From NCBI GenBank assembly GCA_013396635.1, contig WBMW01002277.1, positions 763,098 through 827,097 of the forward strand: a DNA stretch of 64,000 nucleotides. The letters run 5' to 3'. This document shows, in pieces, positions 38,901-53,900 of this stretch. The notes under the pieces were generated by a model that saw nothing but the letters and a program-made list of their open reading frames with translations, made no database searches and had not been told where the DNA came from. The position numbers and the translations under genes were made by a program. The DNA is from Penelope pileata (lineage: Eukaryota > Chordata > Aves > Galliformes > Cracidae). Each line of letters starts with the position of its first letter. The first letter of the stretch is position 1.

Positions 38901-41900
38901 AAAGATGACATGTTTCTAAGCTGGTGTTTGGCAACTACCTGCTGTCCTTTGGTTATAAAAGAAGTAAGTAATAGGTGCTGCTTTCATGCTGCGTAATTTT
39001 CATAAAACCTCTCATTTATTTCTGTTTTGAAGTCTGCTGATATTCCTTACATATGGGTAATTTAATCTGATACTTGAAAGAGACTATTGAAAGAAAGGGC
39101 TGACTAAAGGTTGGAGAGATTGCTGTGTGTCCTTTAAGCTTTTTGTTTGCTTTTGATCATGTTGGGGTTATTACCACGTTATTTTGAACAACTTCAATAA
39201 GTTAGTGAAAGGCAACTTCTCTGAAGTTATTTCAGGGATTCCATAACTCTTACTGCATGTAAATACAGATTGTTAACAAAGTTATCTTTATATAAAACCT
39301 ATTTTCTCATTGTATACATGTATCTCTTTTACTGATTCAAACATCTGCACTATTTTATTAGCAGGTAGAGTCCGCCAGTATAATTTAAGTATAGAGATTT
39401 TTTTGTGTAATCCCCTAAAAAATAGAACTGTTTTATTTTATTACTACTATATTTTGATACTGTGTACTATTTGGCAGGTAAAAATTTAATTCTTGGTAAT
39501 ACTATATAACAGTTTGCTTATTTTTGTTTAGGAAATTAAAGATGCACACATCTATAATTCAGATACAGGATTAGATAACTTCTCAGCAACTTATGAAGAT
39601 GATTTTGAAGTAAGTAAAAGCATACAATTGTCCTTTCAAGTATCAACACAGTGGTTAACTTTATTAACAGAAATGGAAACTACAGGATGTTGCATGGTTT
39701 TTACTTATACTTTCTAGGAGACAGTGACCTTAACTTAGCTAACTAAATATGTAACTAAAATGTTGTGTTGAAACTCTCTGCTATATATTTACTTAGACTT
39801 CACTGAAGATTGGGAACTGGCTTTCTCTTTTGTGGAAGTCTTCGCAAGATCCTTTTTCTGTCTGCCTCACTTTCAATTATTTAAATAGGTTTCTGCGAAA
39901 AACGCTGTACTTTAAAATAATGGCAGCAAATTATCAATTTTAGGAGAAAAATTGCCTTATTATTTATTGCAAAAATACTTTGGAAAAGATACTGACACAT
40001 AGCAATACCTTCACTAATTAGTTTAATTAGACTCTCTTATTTTTAACTCTCTTTTGTTTAATTTAAAGTTAAGATAAAAGACTATGTCAAATGGGCTTTC
40101 ATTGCTAACTGAACCAACTACATTGTCATCTTTGTTCCAAGATGTTCTGCCTTTGTGCCAAGGTAGAATTGATCTCCACTGAGGTCAGGTATGATGCCTA
40201 CAGTTGAGATATTCACTGGAAAATGAAAAACAATCTATTTGGGACATTGAAGGACAACACTAGGGTATTTTCTTCTCTTGATTGCAATAACCACACAATC
40301 AACATGTGCTGTTGTCTTTATATAAAAGTTATTTTTAAGCCTTTCAGTCAGAGAATTTGTAGCCATATGTCTGAGAATTTTATTTTTACTGGGAATCCAT
40401 TTCATGATTTGTTAAAAAGATCTTGAAAAATGCAATATCTGTAATCCATGTTGTTGAAAGTTCCATTCCTTCTAAAGGATTATGAAGATGATTTTGATGA
40501 TTATGATGAAGACAGAAGTGGTGAAGAAGGAGATACTGAAGACAAACTAAGAGAGATTCAAATTTCCAAAACATCAGAAATTGAAGAAATTCAAAGAGCA
40601 ATTAATGCAGAAAATGATAGAATCTGTGCTTCACTGCCAAAGAAAATCAAAAATGAAAAAACGGAACCAATCATGGGTATGTGACTAGGGGCCAGACCTT
40701 TTTTTATTAAATGCATGAGTAACACGTACAACTTATGAGTAAACAGGTCACTTCTAGAAGTCTGCCAAAAGGCAGAAATCTGGTCTTCTAGATGAGTCAC
40801 TTAGGTTTGTGGTAAGTGCTGTAACTTTTCATATTGCCAAAGAATGATTCAGAGGCGTTACTAATCATTTAAAATGTGAAGTATAAAAATGTACAGACTA
40901 ACATTTAATATGTCTTATAAGAGGAGAATGAGGGAGTTTGGATTTTGAAAACTGGAGGAGTGCTAGAACAGTTTGGGTCTTCTGGTGATATTAATTGGCC
41001 TTCTGTTAAGCAAGGTTGAAGCGACCTGCTCTGATTAGGAAGGTGAGAAAAATGCATATGCAACTTACACATGTAGTTCTGCATCACTTTAAGATTCAGT
41101 CTTACATTCAATTGATCTGATACTTCTGTTTATTTAACAAATTACATCTGTGGTTCCCCTTTGCATTCTGCTCATGTGAATGACAGTGTACTATTGTCAT
41201 GCAAAAGAATCTTAGACAGGTTTTTACTCTGGTTGTTACAGAGTAAGGCAGAACTAACATAGTCAGAGGAGAATAGCATAGATTTTCTCTGAATCTGTCT
41301 GGTATCAATGCATTTTCAGTTAAGCTTTCATTGCAAGTCAGAACCACTATATTGCAATATAAATTTCTTCTTGAAGTGGATTAATGCAATTCTTAGTATT
41401 TTTCTATTAAACACTCTGGAATCGATAACAGAATTCTACCAAAACTTTGGATCTAGTGAACAGTATGGAATTCTAATAGCGAATGTATGGTGGTTGCTCC
41501 GAAAGTAATGCATCCTATTTGTTTCCATGGAAACTACAACAGCTACAAAGAGCACAATAACACCATTAGATAGAGCAAATTCTCAGCTACAAAACATTGT
41601 TTTTCAACATAGTTACCATCATTAGCCAATTCACATGGATGAGCTGATTGAGACTCCCTTCATGTCACGGTGTGACAGCTGTGCATGACCATCTGGAATG
41701 TGGCTTGTCTTTCACATTGCTGTCACCAATGTTGAAACGCACCACCCACTGCCTCACTGTGCTCACATCCACTGCTTGGTCTCCATAAATGTTCAAAAAG
41801 TATCGATGAATGTCAGTGGGTGTCATTCTTCCACAGGGAGGAATTCAGTTCCACACCTTTGCTCCATCTGCGCTTCCACCTCAGATACCATTCAGTCAGA

Positions 41901-44900
41901 CTGCCCCTCTGCTGCCATCTGTCGCACGGCAACAACATGTAACGGGATGTTGGTGGGAAGGTTCACCCTCTACTGCCGTACCAACGCTGGCCTCTGAAGT
42001 AATGGGCCAGCATAATAAAATAGGAGGCATTACTTTCGGGGCATCCCTTGTATGTAGAGAGAATATAAATTCTGAATTAGAATACTTACTGCTTTCTTGT
42101 AAACGACACAAACTTTTTTTGGACAATGTTACAAAGTTTTGATTTGTTTTGGCTAAAATGGTTATTGATCTTTCTACTAATAATTGTTAGAAGTTTAAAA
42201 GGACTTTCCAAGCACTACCTCATAAATGCTCTCTTCCTCTGAGGAAGTGAAATATCATCAGTCCTGTCTGGAAGTGAGATATTAAGCTCAATTGGCTGCC
42301 ACCTGGCCAGAGGAGAGCGTAAAATCAAGAAGACATCAAATGCTGGACTTACTCCATTAACTTTTAAAGGACTTAGCTTTTAAAGGAACGCTTTTCAATG
42401 TTTTGCTTGAAGTTCAACCAAGGGCATCAGTTATGCTTCTGTTGTTGAGGTTCTCTGGCAGCTGTAGAGGTGAATTCCTATTTAGTGGTGTAGTATGCAC
42501 CTGATGTAGTGAGCATGAATTTAATATGGTTTTCAAAATTGGTCATAGGGTGTTTTACTGTATACAGAGTAACAAGGGACCTGCTAATGACAGAAGAAAG
42601 GAAGAAGCACTTTCTGGGTCAGTCTTCTAAAGTGAAAATTACAATGTTCAGTCATGCTAAAGGACCATAATAAGGGAAAAAAGCTGGCCTATTACTGATG
42701 TCAAAAAGCTTATTGTACCAATTGTGTGCTAGAAGTTGTGTAATGTGCAATCTAGTAACGTTTTAGTAGCTTTGTGGTAATAAATTTGTCACTGTTTATA
42801 TTTGCTACTTTACATTTTAGTGTAATGTAAAGTGTGAATTATAACACTAACAACATTTTATAATATCGCAGAAAGGCAATACCCTCCTGCCAGAAACTCT
42901 TATCGTGGGATATTCATGGATTTTGAAGCAGCAAACCAAAGACAAAGTAGCCGAAGTATGGCTAGTAAGCAGAAGTAAGTGTGTTCTAAATAATCCACAT
43001 AAAACGTCAACTCAACATGTAAGATGTATTTTTTTTCCATAATATTTGAAATATGTGAAGTTTAGGAGCTTGTGGGGTTTAGAGTCAAATATGATTTTGT
43101 AACCTAAAAGTAATTGGTCTTTAAGTAGGCTTTGCTGTATGTCATTTTACAATGGAAATTTATCTGTGTAGCACTTTATTACAGAATGAGTTGCCAGCAT
43201 TGTCATTTCTCTGTATAATTCTGCAGTTACTTAATTAGATACTAACTTGCAGTACTAAAGATCAAGCCTCAGGGCTCTGCAGAACTGTAATTTCTTGAAA
43301 TATTCAAGATGTTATATGGTACATACTGCTGCCACAATGACATATTCCCTTTTAGGGATAACACCAGCTGGTGTAAAAACCTATAGTTATGGATTTAAAA
43401 TTGATCTAGATTTGAGATTTCTAAGACAGCTCTATATTAAAAGGCAAACTGATGCTTATTTCTTGTTGAATTTGCCAGGAACTCCTGATTTATTTGAATC
43501 TCCCTAATTTGCTCTTAAATCAATTGGATGCATAAAACTGAGAACATCCAGTTTTATTGTTAATACTAGATTCCATTGCTTTGTGGCTGCTCGTCAGTGG
43601 CTAATCTTCACAGAAGGGAAATTTTATTGTCTAGGCTAACTCGTCTTGCTTAAATTTATATGCTGAAATTTTATGTGAGTTCATTGGCTGGACTTTCTCT
43701 GTATGCAATGGAGAGAGGTTAGGAAATTCAGGAAGGCCTCTGTCTGAAGAATTGCCTTCTGAAATATTTGTCACTCTCTCCTGATTATAGAGGGAATATG
43801 GGCAAGCAGTTCAGATAAATAATTTCAGAACGCTGAAGTGAATCCACCCACCCATCATAGTCTAATTCAAATGCCTTTCATACAAATGTATATAGCACCA
43901 CTGTGTAGAACCTATATAAATAACTATGCATATAACTTTCTTTATGTACTAACAACCTATGTAGTCTGTGAAGATAGCCAAAATCTTCATGAAGAAGAAA
44001 GGGTTTCTGGAATTTAATTCTGTGATAATATGTTACTACCAATAAATAGTCTGAAAGCATCCCATAAATGAGCTGCAGAACTTTAGGCTTGTGTGTGTAA
44101 TTATCAGGCTAGTTCATTTAATGTAAAAAATTTGTCTGAATGTGTCATTAAGATTTGTAACTAGGAAGCAACTTCTGTGAGTTTGAATTATATCTCAGCA
44201 ACCTGCTCCCACGCTGGCTTTGAGGAGGTGGTGTATTAGGAAATAGAAGTAAAACTAACAGTATGGATTAAAAAAAAATGCAATAGATATCATTTAGCAG
44301 CAAAAAGGAAATGTGAAAATTCCCCATATGCATAAAGAAAAATCCAACATAAAACATTGGAGGAGCAATTCCAGCTTATGTTACTCTAGTAACTCTTACT
44401 GAAAAGAAATTGCAACTAAAAAATGCATCTGGAAGACTGTGTAGGTATGTAACTGATACATGCCCATAGTTGTGTGAGTTGAATTTATATAAAATATATT
44501 AAAGAAATCTGAAAGGGGAAGAAGGAGAAAAGGGAAAGACAACAAGAATTTTCCCATTGCCGAGCAATCTGTATTGTAGCAAGAATTTGGAATTAACTTG
44601 TAAATACATATCTGTATGTAATTCAAGCAGTTAACTCTTGAAATCATATCTTAACAGTTTTACAACATTAAAATTGATAGATTGTTGTGTAAATTGTGAC
44701 AAAGATTGCTTGGCTCTTCATTATCCACGTATCCTTACAAGTGGAGCAGTAGGATTTGACACAGATCAATGGATTTTTAAATCGGTGCTACTGCACTACA
44801 TCAGGTTGTTTTTCCTACAGAATACAACATACTTGATCTTAACTATTTTTGTATTTCTCTTTTGAAATGTGTTCTAAAGGAAACGGAGTGCAGAGCTTCT

Positions 44901-47900
44901 CCCACTAATTGATCTGGACTTCTCAGTTAGTTTTTCTTTATTGGATTTGCCTCCTGTAAATGAGTATGACATGTATATCAGGAATTATGGTAAAATGAAC
45001 ACAAAGCAGGTAAGTAACAAATGTCATAATATATACATCCTGAAAGTGTTTTTTCTTGATTTGGAAAATAGTTTCCCTTGCAAAACAAAGTTACTAAATC
45101 TAATAGAGTACTTCATTAATAAATTCTTATTCTTCATGTCTAATCATTCATTACTATAAAGCAATAATATCAATTTGGCTTTTGGGCCAAATAAGCCATT
45201 TCCTTTCTGTGTTAGAAGAGGACCTTCTCCATTTTATGAAGGATTTTCTGTATGTTTTTAGCTCCCTGACCCAGGTGTGCTGGGTTTAGTCTTTACATGT
45301 AATATGAGATGTTGTGTATTTTTTCAGTAAATCAGATACTTTTGTGCAAAATGTGTTTAAAAATGTGCATGGTTACACTGTCTTTGTTGGTACGCTTAGG
45401 TCTGAATTCAGGAACAGAAGAAATGGAGCGCTTCAATTTAAAAATGAATATTTAAATTCTATTCAGTTATGTGCTGTCATTCTTAGCTGTGTTACCCATA
45501 TTACTTTTTTTTTATATATACTTTAGGCATATGTTCAGTGTAATGAGGACAATCTTGACAGAGACATTCAGACTGAAGAGGTTGAGACATTGGAGAAGTG
45601 GACACAGCATCCAGGAGAAAGTGCCCTTGTTTCTGGAGGTGAGTAATGTTTTAATGTTAGTCGATTATGGATATATGCACATAATCTTTCTCTTTTGAAT
45701 CCTTCTGGTGTCAGAACTTGTACTGTGGCAGGCTGTGTCAATAGCAACTTGCTGTAAGCACTCTGAATCCCTCGATGGAGAGGGTGGAGAATAAGTGGCA
45801 GAAAGTTTCTTCCTCTTGGATTGCTGTATCTGTTGGCTGTGGATATGATTCCGCAACAGAAGTTGTTCTTCAATACTATAGTTGCTGCTGAAGAGAAGTT
45901 GATTCCTGCTGCTCTCTTCTTGTTTAAAAATTACATTGTTCTCATGGTTTTCTTAACTAATTTCCTTTTGAATTAAGCTTCAAGCTTGTTTTTTGATGTT
46001 TTTTTGTTGTTTCTTTCATAGGTCCCATAAACAGCCAGGAGATGTCAGCAAGTGGAGCTCTGACACCCAAAATTGATTCACAAAGATTAGCAAATTTCCT
46101 CCGGTCAGCTGGCCAGGTACACTTCTGTACTTAATATCCTTTGTGAGTTGTGTGCATAAATATGCAATGTGGCAGATCACTCACAGTACATGTTCTGACT
46201 AATTTAAATAAATGACCTAAATACTTATTATCAGTGAGATTCATCTCTCTGCGAGAGCATGAAACCAGAGCTGGGCAGCTTTGACATCTGTGCTAAGCTG
46301 TGTTTGCAAAAATATACAATTAACAGAGAATTGGTAAAGGTTTATTAAATTAATCTACATACTTTTTAAAGCTACAGTAGCAAAACTGAAAGATAAGACG
46401 ACCCTTTTATTTCTGTAAATGTAATTATGTTTGAAAGGTGATTGCTGTTTTGCTAGAGGAAGATCAAGTTGCAACACAATCCAGGTGGAAACTCAGATCT
46501 CGACAAACCAGTCTGTCTATTAGTGATAGCTGTTTCCAGTTAAATACTAACCAGCCATTCCTCCATGGTAAGGGAATTTTATTATACACCTTTTAGTATA
46601 CAGTATGAACTCTTCCTTATGCAAAATACCATGCTCTTTCTCGTGACTGAAGTGCAAACAGCACATATCAGGATATATAGATGGTGTAATGCTCACTTTT
46701 CTTCAGTTGTTCTAATGTTGCTGTAACTTGGTGCAGAATGGTTTCACATGGGTTACATCAGAGCATCCTAGCTGCTGTGGAACCAGAAGTATAGCCAGTG
46801 ATTAGCATGGTGTCGGGGTGTCCTTTATGTACCTTCTTCCCCTGTTGTTGAAGAGCCATCTCACAGGGTGTCATTTCATGTAGGCTCTTTAGGCTGAAAT
46901 TAATGCCAAAGTAAGAAATGAAGCAAAGTCATTGAAATAAAGTGAAGTCACAGAATGGGGAAAATATAGCCTGATATGTTTGAACTGCAGCTGTATGTTC
47001 CACACATAAACAGTGTAAGTTCAGATGAAAAGAGAAATGAAAAATAAAACGTCTGGAATTGTGTGAGGAAGACCTATTATAACTGAAAAACATAGGTATC
47101 CTCAAATGAACACATGAGATAAACCAGAAGCCTGGCCTGTGCTGTTTCCTGTTTGAGATTGAGCTAAATTTTCAGCATATGTACTGACATCAGGTCAGAC
47201 TCTTTTATTGGCTTGCTTATGCTCGGAATAATCATACTATTCATTTCCTGAATCTGTTCCTTTTTGCTTTCTGCTTACTTCTAATTCTGTTGTATTCCTT
47301 CTCTAGTCACTCCTCTTTTCTTGAATAGCATCAAAAGCAATCCACTGTTAGCAGAAATATTCTTCATAATTATGTCCTTATCTTCTTTATTTGTTGCTAT
47401 AGCAGCTAAGCATGATTTTTCATCTGCAATGAGTTTTTTTATTTTTTTTCTTGAATTTTTTTTCAATGGTTTAGGCCGAAAAATATCCTGCCTGTATGTC
47501 TCTCAAGTTCAGAGGCAGGCACTACTATCTGTTCATGGCTTACCTGAAAAAGCAGATGTTGCCTTACTGAACAGAAAGAGCATCATATGTGTTTGGAACA
47601 TCTGGCAGCCCTCCAGTCCTCAGAAGGTTTTAATATGTGACTCAGAGGTATGTTTTAATAACATTGTACAGTTGCCCATTGAATAAATGACTCTATTATG
47701 TATATTCCATGTTTTTTTTTTGTCTCACTGCAAGATACATCATCTTCTAAAAAACACATTCACGCCTAGCAAGCGAAGCACTGCCCTCAATCCATTTTAT
47801 GATTTAATACTAGAATTTAACGATGGTCTTTGATTTGATTTTGTTTTTGTAATGTTGACTTCATTTCATGGTTGAAAGGTGAGCACAAGTGGAACAGCTG

Positions 47901-50900
47901 AATCAGATGTTGTCAGGACATCTCTATTCATCTCTATGGTACAGTTGAATCACTCCCTTCAGCTTCGTGGCAGGGGATGCAGATTACACAACTGTCTTGA
48001 AAAGGCAGGGCCTACTAAAAATCTTGTGTCCTACTTCCCTCTTAAATAAATAGTCCTCCTACACCCACCTATAATCTGTCTTTTCTGGATTTACATGCCT
48101 AAGAAGAACATAGTTCAGGCTTATGAAATTATTGGTCTTTTTCATGATACCAACTACGTATATTTTTCCTACTTAACAGGTGTTATGTTGCTGCTTCAGT
48201 CCCAGTAAAACGACGTTAGTTTTTGCTGGAACAGTAGATGGTTCATTGTTGGTGTGGGATCTTCGAGAAGACACGAGAATGCACCCTCATATGACATTCA
48301 ATGAAACTGACTGGACATTTAGAGTTCCAACATTTTCCACTGGTTAGTATGAATGTGTTCTGATTAGTCACTTTATACACAGTGAAACAATTCCACTACA
48401 AATTCTACTAACACTGTTTCTCAATAGTCTAGGTCAGCCAGTTTGGAAATTATATTTAGTCTAGTAAGGTTACTAATCAATAATAACTTCAAAGAAAATA
48501 GCTGTAAAGTTAAAATATGCATCAGACAATGAGAATAAAGAGGTGAACCAGATAGAGAAGCTAAGCAGCACTGTATTATTAAAATAGGCAACTCAATTAC
48601 TACATCTGAAATCATTAGCTTAACCCATTTTAGCCCAATAGCTCTCTGGTATCAATTGCATGTTGGACCAAAACCTGGACATAACATTTTTCTGTCACAT
48701 GAGTAAAATCTCTAGTACTGAGGCCAGCTGGAAGCCATAGCATGGTCCTTTGAGGTACCTACTGGAGAAGCACAGCAACAAAAAACAACATGGAAAGAAA
48801 GTTTACTACTGTGTATGACTGACACACACGATTGACCTAATCCTCACCAATTAACTCTGCATTTGAATTGGTGTATAAGATCTCCTTACAATTGAATCTG
48901 ATGGAAATGAATGCATCTTTGTGCTTATTATCATTATTTTTCAGTGCAAATTTAGACAGAGGAGCAAGTCATTAAGTTTACTGAAATATTCAATGTATGT
49001 AGTTGTATGTTGAGAGACTGGGAATGAGGTGTACATCCCAGCAGTTTGACACTTGATTCATCTCAATCTCATTTGTAATTTCGTGCCACTTTACTTGGCA
49101 CTGTGTTGTACCCTAGAGAGAAAAAATAACACATAACTATTTTTTGTTAATACAATTTTATTAAGGCAAAATGAATCCTCAAATTTATTTTTCCTTTTCT
49201 TGTCTGCAAGAACTACTTACAAATACACACTAATGCACAAAGCTTCTTTTGTCCACAAGCATATCTAATTGCAGTAGCCATGTTAAAGTAGACATTCGTT
49301 GGTTTTTGATAGAATTTGAATTTCTTTTAGTAGATTGAAGACATTTGGACTTGTGTTGAACGTTTTGCTACTAGTCAAGTGCATATATATGGTTTCATGT
49401 AGTTGCTTTTATAAGCAAGTACATTTTAATGCTGTATTCTTAGGGAGCTTTATGCCCTTAGTCTTAAATGGGATTAAGTTCAGTGTCCAGAGCAAGAAAT
49501 CAAGAGTATCTTACAAAGTATACATATTGAAGGAGCTCTAAATACACATAGCTCTAAGTACATATTTATTTTAAAATTTTATTAAAGGATAAATACATAT
49601 GTTTTATGGTGAACTGTTTAAGGGTAGCTACTGTCTATTAAATAATACTTTGTAAAAGCCATTTTCCTTCAGTTTTGTCTTTCCTGTTTTGTAAGCAGGG
49701 ATTTATTTTCCCTCTTGCTTATGGAGCTTGAAATTAACATAGATCTCTTTTTGGTAGCTTTGGAATGACAGATTTTAATGAAATGTAGGGTACAGCAGCA
49801 TAAATGCTGCAGCAGGTATTTGCAAAATGAGAAGTAAAAACAAATGATGAAACATTGATTTATCTAGTAGTATTTTGTTAATTTAGGAAACAGTTTGCAA
49901 TATTGTATTTTTACTTTTTAAAAGTAACTTTTAATGAATTTTTAAAAGTAACTCACTATGAAGTTCATTACTTGCACATATCTTGGTAATTGTCATTCTC
50001 CTGTAAGCTAAAAAGTGATTAGGGTTTTGTTGTTTTTGTTGAAAACAATTTGGTGTTTACTTTGAATAATACTTTTTACAGATGGTATTCTAAACTCAGT
50101 AAAGCACACCTCTCCCATACTAGCAGTGGAACCTGTCTCAACTCCTCTCTACACTGATCAGAATTATGGGCTCTCTGGCCTCTCTCACCAGGAGGGTATG
50201 TAAACTGCTCTGCAAAGGATCAGTACATCTGAGTCTTTCTTTAGGTATCCACTAAAATAAATATATCTGTGCCAAATTCCAGTATTTAATTGTCTTCTGC
50301 CTTCTAAGTTCTCTTCAGTATCAATTACATACAACATTCACGTTTATTTTCTCTTGTTCTGGTTTCTAGTTCTAGTTCTGATTTATTCATTCATTCAGTG
50401 CAGTTTCATATCAGATGAAAGTGCTTGCTTGTTATAATGTCTGTTTTCAAAACAATATTTTGTTCTTCCAGGATAAATGCTATCACTCAAAAACTGCCTT
50501 TAGAGAAGTCTTAATCCTTCTGTGATGTCCAGCAATCCCTATCTATGTTATTGGAGCAACTTGTTTATATCTGACTGCACTTAAAATGTGTGACTGTAGT
50601 TGGCAATTCTTCCTGTGCCTTTTGCCTAAAAGACCAACCTTTGCAAAGAAACTTCAATCCTTGGGCTCCCAAATTCTGAGGCAGTGTGATAGAGGATTGT
50701 TAATTCCATAGCAAATTTTCATTTTGAAAACCACAGTTATCCAAAGAAATGTGCTGCACATTGCAGGTTTTACTAGATTTCATCTATTGCAGTTCTGGGG
50801 CTGTTCAGCCTGGAGAAGAGAAGGCTCTGAGGCGATCTGATAGCGGCCTTTCAATATGTAAAGGGGAGCTACAGGAAAGAGGGGGACAGACTCTTTAGCA

Positions 50901-53900
50901 GAGTCTGTGGGGATAGAACAAGGGGGAATGGCTTCAAACTGAAAGAGAGGAAATTTAGGTTAGATTTAAGGAAAAAGTTTTTTACAGTAAGGGTGGTGAA
51001 GCACTGGAACAGGCTGCCCAGAGAGGTGGTGGATGCCCTGTCCCTGGAGACATTCAAGGTCAGGCTGGACCAAGCTCTAAGCAACCTGAGCTAGCTGTAG
51101 ATGTCCCTGCACATTGCAGGGGAGTTGGACTAGATGGCCTTTAAAGGCCCCTTCCAACTCTAAGGATTCTATGATTCTATGATTTGCTGTTCCAAAGTCC
51201 CTACAAAATTCAGACACTTTAAAAGATGTGAACAGATGTGCATTTCTTGGTAGGGCAAGCTGAACACACTAGTTTCATGCCTTCTTCTTCTTCGCTAAAA
51301 AGAGTGCTTTCCTTTCTTGTGCAGCTAAGAGTAGCACAAATTTCTCAGAGAATGTATTAATCCAGGAAATGTTATCGTTTAGGATGATGGTCAATGTGTG
51401 GGTTTGAATTGTTACTGTTCTTCCATAGAAATGTCAGGCCCTCCATTTCAGATAGCTTCAATGGATGAAAATGGAATCCTCAATATGTGGGTGAGTAATA
51501 CATGTATGGGAAGAAAATATTACACAGGAGTAATAAAATACGGCAATTCAAATTTTGCATTTCTGATAAGAATTTCCTCCCTGCAAAATACAGCATCACT
51601 AGCCATTCTGTTGGAATTCTCCTTTTGAACTGACTCCCTAATGCTAGGATGTTATCTTTAGCTAATAACAGATACCTGAATTCATGAAAACATGCAATCA
51701 ATAGTTTTTCTTCACAGGAATATATTCAAATATTTCTATTAATTGAATAATGGACCCTGGCCCTCATTCATCCGCCTACTTTTATTTTATTTTATTTGAA
51801 TCACAGTGGTTTCAGAGACTGTACTGAATGTGAGAAGTCATATTAATAATTTATATTAAATAAATGTTCAAGAGACAAAATGTAGAAATCTGTGGATGAG
51901 ATTACCCTGCCTAAAATATGGCAGGCAGGGAAGCACAGGGTCTGTTCCTCTTAAATACTGTCCCGACAACTCTCCTTCCCATCGGATGTTTTCAGTCTTT
52001 TTCTGATGGACATACCCTGAACTTATTGTTCACATATGAATTACCTCGCTTGAGGAACTGAGTGACTAAGTGCATAGTAAAAAGTGTTTCTCTTCTGTAG
52101 CACTAGGTAAGTCCCCTAAAGCTCTAAGTAATTTCCGTAGCAGCAGATTCAAGCCAATTGGTCTGTCCTTTGGAGTTCATGAAAGGGTAGCAAAAACCAC
52201 AGGAAATGTGTTACAATTCCTCATTTGGGGGTTTAGGCTGTTTTTGTGGTTGCCAATCAAACCAACATGGTGCCAACCAGCAATTAAGTACAGGGAGTGA
52301 TTTCTCCTTTTCTGCCTTCCATTAGGGAATTTCCAGTAGACATCTGTGTAGCATTGCAAGCATTGACAGGGAGTGAAGAATCTACCTGTGATCATTGTAA
52401 TGTTAGATTTAACGCTAAAGGAATATTTAAATAGGCATGTCATACATTGTTAGAACTATTAAAAAACTTTAAAGTCTGGTAAATATTTGTTTTTTGATGT
52501 TGAATATTAACTTTTCAGGTAGTTGTAGAATTACAGAAAGTGGATTTAGCTGGTTCACAAACTGATTTAGGTAAGTACTGTCTGTTAGAGATAGAATAAA
52601 GTGCATGGCTTTTGAGATTATGAAATTACTGAGGAAGAAAAAAGGTCAGTGGTGACAGCAAATAATGTTGTAGAAGGCCAAATTATTGCAGAAAAGATTC
52701 ATTCTGAGTAGAACATGTATTTGCTACTTTGGGTTGTACGTTAGGTATCATGAGCTTTATCTTCACTGCTGTCTTACTCTCATCTGCTATTTTGTACTGG
52801 CAATTGCCACCACAGACAAACACATTTCTTAAAATACTAAAACATATTTCTGTGTCCTCAACAGCTTTTTTTCAAGGAATGCAAGATTTTGTGTCATTCT
52901 CAGTCCTCCTGTTCTTTAATTTTAACCAAATTTGTTACACTGCTTTTGTTGTTACCGACACCTCCATTTTGATAGTAATGCTCAAAGTTCTCTTTTTGAT
53001 CACGTTTCATTCAGTGTGGGAAAAGAGGTTCTGTAAAAGGAAAAAAAAAGGAAGGAAATCCATTCAGCCCTTGTTGAGTTACCAAATAAAGAAAACTACT
53101 TTTTTTGTTCTTGAAACAAATGTAGGCTTACATATTTATCTAGCTGAAAATGGCTGTGATTAAAATTTGGATCTGTTTTTGAATGCATATATAAATAACA
53201 AAGCAATGCTGACAAAGAGTCATTGATCAGTTTTATGTTTTATAATCTCCTGTGCCTTATCTGGCTATGCTGAGTTGCTAAAGCTGGGTGTTTGTGTCTG
53301 TGGAGAGGTGCGTTTTAAAGCTCTGGTGATGTGTTGGGCACAACTTTACTTCTGCCAGCATTCATTTTCTTTTCATTTGTAAAAAGTTAGTGGGTCTGAA
53401 GAGTTTTAGTCGTGTGTGCTACTCTACTGACAAGTAACATGGAGCAACTTCATAGAAGCATTCTTACTGTCTCATTACTATAACTCATTGTCTGGGATCC
53501 AAGTCAAATATTACAACTCTTTACATTTGAATTTTGAAATAAATTGTTCTAAATGATTTAAGATTCTTGCATATCAAAAACTCTTATCTACAAGAAACAA
53601 TTTTATTATGAAGTATCCTTTTATTTATTAGCTTAGGTTTTAATTTGATGATAGCACTTTCTTGCAAAGTGCATGAATCAGTTTAAATAATTACTTTGTA
53701 TATTTTTAGGCTTAATTCCTGGAGGGAAAGTGAAGTTAGTGCATAGCTCTACTATGGAATTGAATAGCAGGTAAGGAAACAGGGGCACTTGGATTTCACA
53801 TGTGTATCTCATAAAGCTAATTTTTCCTATACTTTGTTAAATTACTGTTATGTAAGGTATATTTAGCAATATTTTCATTATTTTTTATACTTTTTAAAGC

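Noticed and set aside
52729..53163. A 144-codon plus-strand frame in intron 19 of DYNC2I1
   Set aside because: Phe-rich frame from T-rich intron sequence between two firm exons; no domain seen.
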